Assembly: GCA_013349485.1 (NCBI GenBank)
Contig: DUZM01000081.1
Coordinates: 1-12,216, forward strand
DNA length: 12,216 nt
Origin: Candidatus Hydrogenedentota bacterium
GTDB lineage: Bacteria > Hydrogenedentota > Hydrogenedentia > Hydrogenedentales > SLHB01
Reading direction: 5' to 3'
In this document: positions 6,872-12,216 of the stretch, one piece after another
How positions within the stretch are numbered: the first letter of the stretch is position 1
Layout: every line of letters starts with the position of its first letter
Made by a program: the position numbers and the translations under genes
Notes under the pieces: model-generated
Seen by the model: only the letters and a program-made list of their open reading frames with translations
Told to the model about the DNA's origin: nothing
Databases searched by the model: none

Positions 6872-7897
6872 CTAGACTCCTTGCGGCAGTATTACGGCCT
6901 TCAAATCGTCGCCGTGCGCCTTCAGCATGCGCTCGAATGCCATAACGGACTGTTCGATCGCGTAAACTTTTACCCAGTCGCCGCCCCTGATTCTTCCCTC
7001 GGCCAATAAATTGGCCGCACACTCGAAGTCACTGCGAACACCGGCATACGTTCCCAGAATCGATTTCTCCGAGAGCACCACGCGGTAACTGCTGAGCGTG
7101 ACACCGTCGTCGAAGAGGCCGATCCATCCACAAGCGCCGCCTGGGCGGATCACGTCGAGGGATACGCATTTCGTGCTTGCGGCGCCGACCGCATCAATGC
7201 ACATGTCGACGCCATCTTGCCGGGAGAACTTCACGCAAGCAGCCACAAGATCCTCTTTGTTCGGGTTCAAAGCTTCCTCGGCCCCAAGGTCTCGTGCGAC
7301 TTCAAGGCGTGCTTCATTGATGTCCGCAACCAACACGCGTGCGTCTCGCAACGCTCTCAGGCTTTGAAGGGCCATGAGGCCCATAGGCCCTGCGCCGATG
7401 ACGACCGCCGACGGGTATCTCACATCAGGCATCATATTGATGAGATGAATCCCGCACACTGCCGGCTCGACCAAGGCCGCGAGCACAGGGTCGAGAGCGT
7501 GGGGCATGGGATAAACATGGTCAATCGGCGCGGCCACAAATTGCGCGACAGCGCCGGGCCGATGCATGCCGAACACCTGCCGCTCGGCGCAGAGGTGCCT
7601 GTCGCCGCGCAAACATGGATAGCATCTCCCGCACGAGACAACAGAATTCACCACGACCCTTTGACCGACCTCGATATCCGCGTCGCCGTCGTTAAGCAAT
7701 TCAACTGCCCCACAGAACTCATGCCCGAGTATGAGCGGCGGCTTCCGTCGCGGGCTGCGAGATTTGAAACACTCCAGTTCAGAGCCGCAAATCCCGCACG
7801 CTTCAACACGGATGAGGGCCTCGCCGCGACCAATCTCAGGTGCCGGGACGTCTTGGACCTCAAGGCATCCCCAGTCCGAATAGACGAAAGCCTTCAC
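6872..7897 (-). CDS. Zinc-dependent medium-chain alcohol/polyol dehydrogenase
   Basis: A 341-aa MDR-superfamily NAD(P)-dependent dehydrogenase that oxidises a secondary alcohol of a sugar, polyol or diol. Catalytic-zinc ligands are visible: C37 (GICGSE), H59-E60 (GHE) and E144 (LVEP). The structural-zinc lobe has four cysteines: C89, C92, C95 and C103. The Rossmann motif GAGPMG spans 168-173, and D192 at the end of the next strand suggests NAD+. It resembles the threonine/sorbitol/galactitol-phosphate/2,3-butanediol dehydrogenase group; the exact substrate is unresolved. The start is GTG with GAGGAG 5 nt upstream (7903-7908), and no better ATG precedes it. The stop is 1 bp from the E1 alpha start, so the two are almost certainly on one transcript. 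In acetoin clusters an MDR butanediol dehydrogenase often sits beside E1, which is one possible reading. Confidence 0.93.
   Translation of the reverse strand: MKAFVYSDWGCLEVQDVPAPEIGRGEALIRVEACGICGSELECFKSRSPRRKPPLILGHEFCGAVELLNDGDADIEVGQRVVVNSVVSCGRCYPCLRGDRHLCAERQVFGMHRPGAVAQFVAAPIDHVYPMPHALDPVLAALVEPAVCGIHLINMMPDVRYPSAVVIGAGPMGLMALQSLRALRDARVLVADINEARLEVARDLGAEEALNPNKEDLVAACVKFSRQDGVDMCIDAVGAASTKCVSLDVIRPGGACGWIGLFDDGVTLSSYRVVLSEKSILGTYAGVRSDFECAANLLAEGRIRGGDWVKVYAIEQSVMAFERMLKAHGDDLKAVILPQGV
6877..6882 (-). promoter_or_regulatory. Ribosome binding site of E1 alpha, inside the dehydrogenase gene
   Basis: AAGGAG lies 6 nt before the GTG start at 6870 and is built into the final codons of the zinc dehydrogenase. 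It supports GTG as the true initiation codon. Confidence 0.8.
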
Positions 7898-7933
7898 CTT
7901 GTCTCCTCACGTTCGAGGAAGGCCGCAAAACTC

Positions 7934-8980
7934 TCATTGGCTCAACTGGTTTGCATAAGCAAGGACCGCAATGGCCACGATCAGTATAGCGACGGCGGCG
8001 TACATTTGGCTGCGCGGTTTGCCCGTTACGCCCCGCCACTCGCCGCTGACGAAGCCGACCCCTTGGTTGCCCATGATCTGCATAGCCTGCTGAATCCCAA
8101 AGCCTACGGAAGCGCCAAGCACTCCCAATTGTATCATTCCGTTCCCGAGGAAAAGCGAGATTGCCAGGATAAACTGAATGCCAATGATCGCTCCAAGGAA
8201 CACGTCCCCCCAACACTGGGTCAGCATCCCCCAAGATTTCTTCCTCGTCATGAGATAGGCCGGGTATAGGATATTGACGAGGGCGCCGGCAAACAATGCG
8301 GCAGCCCAGACAGAGATGCCGGCGACGATAGGCCCAACGCCACGCGCCTCCATGGCTTCGATAATGGGCCCTTGGCTGTATACAAAGGACAGGGAAATGC
8401 CGCACGAAACGACTCCGGCAATGATTGCCATTATGAGTCCGCCAAGAAAACCTCCTGTGGCCTTGCGCCCTGTTTCGTCGGCTTTTTTCAGCATTCGCTC
8501 ACGGCCGAACCCCGCCAACGCACACACGATGACGCCAGCTAAGATCACGACCACCCCCAAGAGAACCATCAAGCCCGGTTTGGAGATCAGGTCCGGCGCA
8601 TTCTCAAAGAGCCCCGTGCCTTTGATGATCATGGGAAGCGTAACGCCCGCCACAATCCCGAGGCCGCTCAGAACGGCCCCCGTTAGGGCCGCGCCGATCC
8701 GTACGACGCAAATGCCGTACAGCACATTGGCGATTCCCCAGCCGACGGCAAAGAGATTGGAGAGAATCAGCGGCTTGAGTCCCACGTCGCCATATGCGGC
8801 AAGTGGTTCGGGTACGGCTGCAAAAACCACCGCCCACGGAATGATGATAAGTCCGACGAGCATTCCGACGAACCAGTAGTGTTCGAACTCAAGCTTCCTC
8901 ATGAGCTTCATTGGCCACGCCACGCTCCCCGTGCCGAGTCCGGCAATGGCTACCAAAGTGATGCCAATTAGTGTGCTCAT
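7934..8980 (-). CDS. RhaT-family sugar:proton symporter-like membrane protein
   Basis: An inner-membrane transporter of about 348 aa with roughly ten hydrophobic segments, matching the size and topology of the L-rhamnose/H+ symporter (RhaT, drug/metabolite transporter superfamily). The family-like features are the N-terminal helix followed by a KLMRKLEFEHYWFVG turn, then IIIPW, FAVGWGIANVLYG and SGLGIVAGVTLPMIIKG, and a charged cytoplasmic loop after helix 5. The call rests on this overall pattern, not on a single motif. The reading frame is open to an ATG at 8998, but the ATG at 8980 has GAGG 5 nt upstream (8986-8989) and starts where RhaT proteins start. Its place among sugar-oxidation genes suggests uptake of the pathway's mono- or deoxysugar; no other rhamnose gene (isomerase, kinase, aldolase) is present, so the substrate need not be rhamnose. 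Confidence 0.88.
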   Translation of the reverse strand: MSTLIGITLVAIAGLGTGSVAWPMKLMRKLEFEHYWFVGMLVGLIIIPWAVVFAAVPEPLAAYGDVGLKPLILSNLFAVGWGIANVLYGICVVRIGAALTGAVLSGLGIVAGVTLPMIIKGTGLFENAPDLISKPGLMVLLGVVVILAGVIVCALAGFGRERMLKKADETGRKATGGFLGGLIMAIIAGVVSCGISLSFVYSQGPIIEAMEARGVGPIVAGISVWAAALFAGALVNILYPAYLMTRKKSWGMLTQCWGDVFLGAIIGIQFILAISLFLGNGMIQLGVLGASVGFGIQQAMQIMGNQGVGFVSGEWRGVTGKPRSQMYAAVAILIVAIAVLAYANQLSQ

Positions 8981-9183
8981 TCCGACCTCGCTTTCCATCC
9001 AAATGGACTTCTGCGCCTCCGGTGGCTCTGCCCTTTGGAAATATGTTTGGTCGCCCCCTTCTTAGGCGATTGTTTGTGCGCCCTTGCGCGTCGCGGCCGC
9101 CTCCGTACTACGAGGGTGCCAGTGCCGACGAACCTGACGCTGGAAGTCACGCATCTGCGGTGCGCCCCTGACTGGCGACGACG
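8981..9183. other. Intergenic spacer upstream of the transporter, no clear element
   Basis: This gap of about 200 bp is the longest in the window and the most likely place for an internal promoter serving the transporter-onward part of the operon. I could not find a convincing -35/-10 pair, operator palindrome or intrinsic terminator (stem plus T-run) on the minus strand. A 30-codon open frame (9062-9154, minus) has only a distant AGGGG and an Arg-rich, family-less product, so it is not called. Confidence 0.5.
8986..8989 (-). promoter_or_regulatory. Ribosome binding site deciding the transporter start
   Basis: GAGG lies 5 nt before the ATG at 8980. The alternative in-frame ATG at 8998 has only a GGAGG about 16 nt away, which is too far. 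The shorter form is therefore preferred. Confidence 0.65.
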
Positions 9184-9942
9184 CTAATCGAGTTCAACGC
9201 AAAGAGTGCCGAGGATTTCCTTGAGAATGTTGTCCTTCGGGTGACCCTCTCCTAAATGTTGGATGAAGCACTCACCGTACTCGGCGCCGATCCGCTCACC
9301 GTCCTTCTTCGAGAATTCCCTCATATTGTTTGTGTATGCGTCCCATTTGCTGTGGTGGGCCAACCATTCCCGTTGCGATTCATGACATAGCAGCATTTTC
9401 TCCTTCGTGTCTATCACAGAGCTAATGTCAATGCCGAACTGCACGGGAATCGGCCGCCCAAATATGTCCACGAGCCCAAACGCATTCCAGTAGTAGAGGT
9501 AAGGAATGCAGTCTGTCAGCTTTGTCGACACGTCACAATCGTATAACGGGATCGGGGCGATAAACGCGGCGTTGCGCACGAGGCGCGAAGTCTCTTCGTG
9601 ATCAATAAGATAGTCGCTCGGCGCGTGTGTAAAGACAATGAGCGGGTCGACTTCGCGGATGACACGCGTTGCTAACTTGCGATACACGGTACTGTACTCG
9701 ACCTCCAGGTCGCGACCGCCTGCGTAATGGTAGTGGCCGCCGAGGATCTCGGCGGACGCCTTGGCCTCCTCGAGTCGCTTGGCACGGATCTCTTGTGAGG
9801 ATAATGCAGGGTGGCCCACCTCGCCACCCGTCATTGTTGCTATATGGATCTCGTATCCGTGCTCGGAAAGCAAGGCAAGCGTTCCCGCGGCCATAAACTC
9901 GACATCGTCAGGATGGCAACCAAATGCAAGAACACGATCCAT
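9184..9942 (-). CDS. PIG-L/LmbE family zinc deacetylase
   Basis: A 252-aa cytoplasmic-looking PIG-L family hydrolase, the group that removes N-acetyl (or other acyl) groups from sugars such as GlcNAc derivatives. The zinc site is clear: HPDD at 10-13 (H10, D13) and H115 in DYLIDHEE. The central TGGEVGHP segment (38-45) and R-x-x-E-A-x-x-S-A-x-x-L-G helix (about 56-68) are typical. There is no signal peptide. The start at 9942 has an AAAAGG-type site about 7 nt upstream, and HPDD follows at the usual distance. It sits 64 bp downstream of the glycosidase-like gene and upstream of the symporter, consistent with deacetylation of an acetylated sugar or glycan product. Cofactor-biosynthesis roles (mycothiol/bacillithiol style) are less likely in this context. 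Confidence 0.93.
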   Translation of the reverse strand: MDRVLAFGCHPDDVEFMAAGTLALLSEHGYEIHIATMTGGEVGHPALSSQEIRAKRLEEAKASAEILGGHYHYAGGRDLEVEYSTVYRKLATRVIREVDPLIVFTHAPSDYLIDHEETSRLVRNAAFIAPIPLYDCDVSTKLTDCIPYLYYWNAFGLVDIFGRPIPVQFGIDISSVIDTKEKMLLCHESQREWLAHHSKWDAYTNNMREFSKKDGERIGAEYGECFIQHLGEGHPKDNILKEILGTLCVELD

Positions 9943-10006
9943 AGATTCATCCTTTTGTTGTCTCTAAACGGCCGCCTGACTCGCAGGTGCGAACCGCGGT
10001 CCCTTT

Positions 10007-12216
10007 TCAGTACTCCAAGTGCAGAACGATCTTGTTGTCAAAGCTGCCTCGTGCGCCTGAACCCACCAAATCGGCCCAGTAGCAGAAGAATGCTCTGTTG
10101 CGCGGATACCGGTACCGCTGGATCTCGAGCGGTTGGCCATTGATCCAAGCTTCGATCTTCCTCGCCTTCGAGGGTCTGAGGAACGGAAGCGCCAGAATCA
10201 CATGCTCGTCGAAGAAAGGCTCGAAGCCTATCATATGCATGAACGGCAGATGGAAACTGGTTTGAATCCACCAGTCTTTTGCCTGGCCCTTTGCCAGCGG
10301 ATGAAGCGGCCGAGGTCTTTCAGGGGGCAAATCGGTTACGAGCGCTGTTTCGACAACGTCTGAGTTTTCTCCCGTCGCCAAGTCGATCCATGTCTCCTGC
10401 TCCTCGTAGAAAGCGTTGTCAATATACGCCCCGCAGAAGTCTGCCAGGGGACCCAGACCGAGCGCGTCGGCCTGCTCCGCCGTCAATGGAAACTCGATTG
10501 ACTCGTCCTCGGTATTGATGAACAACGGGAAGCGCAATTCTTCTCCCGCCTCAAAACCTGCCGTCCAGCCGGCCTCGACGCCCTCCGCGAGACTACCCTC
10601 GCGCACACGCCACCGGCGAAGTTCGGTGGGACGTGACGTCCTGCGGAATGTGATGTCGAGCAAGGCCCCTTCACTGCTCGAACCGGCCAAACTCAGACCT
10701 GTCTCATAGAAGTCCCGCTGGGGCTGCTTGGGCACGTCCCGACGAACCGTCGCGCTCACAACAGAACCGCTGCCGGGGGGCAGCAATACCGCTGCGCGCT
10801 TCATCTGACCTTGTTCGCCGCGCGTCTTCAGCAAATAGCCGCTTCCAGTCTTCTCAATTGTGCCCGGCACTCCGTAAAGTCTTGGCGCCTTGATGCGTTT
10901 GGGGGCAGCTCGTACCTCGATGACCAACACCTGTTGTGCCGGCACGCGAATCGGCACCTGGCTGCCCAAAGAGACATAGGGCCCTTGATTCGTCAGCCGC
11001 AACTGCTCCGTAGGATAGAGCTCGACCAACTCACATTTCCCCTCAGCACCGAAACCCAAGTCCGGCCCGAGGGGCACTTCGACCACGCGATCCCAATACT
11101 GCGGATTCACGAGGAAGATATACCCGTGCTTGCCCTCGGCGTGACTATAGACTTCGACACCGCCAAAACCCGGATTGTCGCCCACAGTGTACGTCTTCTT
11201 CCACAGATCGAAATTGTCTTTGATAAAGCCAGTCCATTTCTTGTAGAAAGCATAGACGCGCTCCTGATTAGTCGGGCTGAGTCGCTCGATCCAAGGGCGA
11301 ATCTCCGGAATACTTATGTTGGGCGTTACGGCCAGGGTGGACAAGGCGCCGTACTCGTAGTTGCGAATGTCGGGAACTATCGAATTCAGGCCAAAGAAGT
11401 ACTGGCAGTTCGTGTAGAACCGATAAGGCAGGAAACGCGAGTAGTGCAGCGTCACCATCTGGTCGCGACGTATGTCGTCCAGTATGCGCGACATGTTAAG
11501 GCCCTGCCAGGGTTTGTCGACGTAAGCGTCTGTAAGATACATGTTTTGGTTCCACCAGGCGATCTTCGGCAGGAGTTCAATCGATGATCCGGAGTGGGTC
11601 CACACCATGGTCTCCGGGGAAACATCGTTGAGCGCCTCGTACACGCGGACGGCGCCTGCAACCTGATGGTACATGCTGTCTTCGCCCGGTGGATGCTGAT
11701 GATCCTTTGCGAAGCACGGCATGATATACAGAAAATCCATAACGTGGATCTCGAATCCGTACTCTTTCATGTTGGGTATCAACATATTAATATAGTAGTC
11801 GACGAAGTCGGGCGCGCCAAAACAATAGCAGTTACCGATCTGGTTGCCGTCGGCGCCTCGCTGAGCCCATTCGGGCCGATCGAGCGATTTGCTATATTCA
11901 TTGTAATGCGGCCCGAAAACCACGCTAGCGCCGGAGTAGTGTCCCACACGCACGCCGAGGCGTCGCGCGTGCGCTACGATGTCTTTGACAACCTCCGGCT
12001 TGGGATCGCCCGGAACCCAGTTGAAAACGCCCGGCCAAAACGTGGAGTACTCCATCCCTAACTTGGGCATCATCGCGATCTCTTGCTTGAGCAAGTCGGT
12101 GTTGAAGCTCAGTGTCGGGTGGTCCTTATACGTATACCAGACGTGGCCGCGCTCGACTTGGCAGTAGCGGTCATTGATGGAGCAATTCGTAAACATGGGC
12201 CGCTCGAAACGGGGCT
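10007..12216 (-). CDS. Large glycoside-hydrolase-like protein, TIM-barrel plus beta domains, likely 5'-partial
   Basis: At least 729 aa. I cannot assign it to a named glycoside hydrolase family. Residues about 25-340 look like an alpha-galactosidase/amylase-type (beta/alpha)8 barrel: a helix with LLKQEIAMMPKLGM, a Trp-rich loop (FWPGVFNW, 53-60), a strand ending in GVRVGHYSG (81-89), and a strand ending in Asp (IHVMDFLY, D154), which is a candidate catalytic acid or nucleophile. Then comes a WTHSGSS segment (199-205). Residues 340-430 resemble an all-beta C-terminal glycosidase domain, and 430-729 form further beta-rich sandwich modules. The first ATG (12196) has no Shine-Dalgarno, and the frame is open through the remaining 20 bases upstream (PRFERP), so translation probably begins outside the window. 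Whether it is exported cannot be judged because the N-terminus is missing. Confidence 0.8.
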   Translation of the reverse strand, partial: PRFERPMFTNCSINDRYCQVERGHVWYTYKDHPTLSFNTDLLKQEIAMMPKLGMEYSTFWPGVFNWVPGDPKPEVVKDIVAHARRLGVRVGHYSGASVVFGPHYNEYSKSLDRPEWAQRGADGNQIGNCYCFGAPDFVDYYINMLIPNMKEYGFEIHVMDFLYIMPCFAKDHQHPPGEDSMYHQVAGAVRVYEALNDVSPETMVWTHSGSSIELLPKIAWWNQNMYLTDAYVDKPWQGLNMSRILDDIRRDQMVTLHYSRFLPYRFYTNCQYFFGLNSIVPDIRNYEYGALSTLAVTPNISIPEIRPWIERLSPTNQERVYAFYKKWTGFIKDNFDLWKKTYTVGDNPGFGGVEVYSHAEGKHGYIFLVNPQYWDRVVEVPLGPDLGFGAEGKCELVELYPTEQLRLTNQGPYVSLGSQVPIRVPAQQVLVIEVRAAPKRIKAPRLYGVPGTIEKTGSGYLLKTRGEQGQMKRAAVLLPPGSGSVVSATVRRDVPKQPQRDFYETGLSLAGSSSEGALLDITFRRTSRPTELRRWRVREGSLAEGVEAGWTAGFEAGEELRFPLFINTEDESIEFPLTAEQADALGLGPLADFCGAYIDNAFYEEQETWIDLATGENSDVVETALVTDLPPERPRPLHPLAKGQAKDWWIQTSFHLPFMHMIGFEPFFDEHVILALPFLRPSKARKIEAWINGQPLEIQRYRYPRNRAFFCYWADLVGSGARGSFDNKIVLHLEY

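Noticed and set aside
7217..8269. 350-codon open frame on the plus strand, antisense to the zinc dehydrogenase and transporter
   Set aside because: The opposite strand encodes two proteins with clear family motifs. This frame has no recognisable domain and has His/Arg/Pro-rich composition typical of GC-rich antisense shadows.
9062..9154. 30-aa open frame in the spacer upstream of the transporter
   Set aside because: It has an Arg-rich product with no family resemblance and only AGGGG about 11 nt upstream of the ATG. It is most likely chance.
9970..9990. Short CCTG/CAGG inverted repeat after the glycosidase-like gene, considered as a terminator
   Set aside because: The stem is only about 4 bp, with a mismatch beyond it and no T-run on the minus strand. 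It is more likely a plain intergenic sequence in an operon.

Overview
The window is a bacterial (probably chromosomal) segment with one gene on each stretch of DNA and every recognisable gene on the minus strand. It reads from right (upstream) to left (downstream) as a single array of eleven genes. Base composition is moderately GC-rich. Nearly all genes have a clear purine-rich Shine-Dalgarno site, and there are two GTG starts. The gene mix is an unclassified TIM-barrel glycosidase-like protein, a PIG-L deacetylase, a RhaT-type sugar symporter, an SMP-30 lactonase and a DUF6786-like protein. That mix is typical of glycan-degrading environmental bacteria such as Planctomycetota, Verrucomicrobiota or Hydrogenedentota. 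This placement is inference from gene content only. There are no RNA genes, mobile elements, CRISPR arrays or convincing intrinsic terminators.

Layout in transcription order (right to left): (1) a large glycoside-hydrolase-like protein whose start probably lies beyond the right edge; (2) a PIG-L/LmbE zinc deacetylase; (3) a RhaT-family sugar/proton symporter; (4) a zinc medium-chain alcohol/polyol dehydrogenase; (5, 6) E1 alpha and E1 beta of an acetoin/pyruvate-type 2-oxoacid dehydrogenase complex; (7, 8) two short-chain dehydrogenases; (9) an SMP-30/gluconolactonase-type lactonase; (10) the lipoyl-bearing E2 acyltransferase of the same complex; (11) a DUF6786-like protein that runs off the left edge. 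Genes 4-6 are packed tightly: a 1-bp gap between 4 and 5, and a 14-bp overlap between 5 and 6. Genes 8-9 and 10-11 are 17-18 bp apart. The longest spacers are about 111 bp (6 to 7) and about 200 bp (2 to 3).

Taken together, the genes look like an oxidative (non-phosphorylating) carbohydrate-use operon. A glycan or modified sugar is trimmed by the glycosidase-like protein and the deacetylase, then imported by the symporter. It is oxidised by up to three dehydrogenases, the lactone is opened by the SMP-30 enzyme, and a resulting 2-oxo acid or alpha-diketone/acetoin-like fragment is converted to acyl-CoA by a dedicated E1/E2 complex. The E1 and E2 genes are separated by the sugar-oxidation genes, which argues that the complex belongs to this pathway and is not a stand-alone acetoin operon. 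No E3 (lipoamide dehydrogenase), sugar-acid dehydratase, aldolase or regulator is visible in the window.

The most notable molecular oddity is that the two tandem short-chain dehydrogenases have different active sites. One has His in place of the catalytic Tyr (S147/H160/K164). The other keeps Tyr and Lys but has Thr at the catalytic Ser position. Their cofactor-selecting residues also differ.
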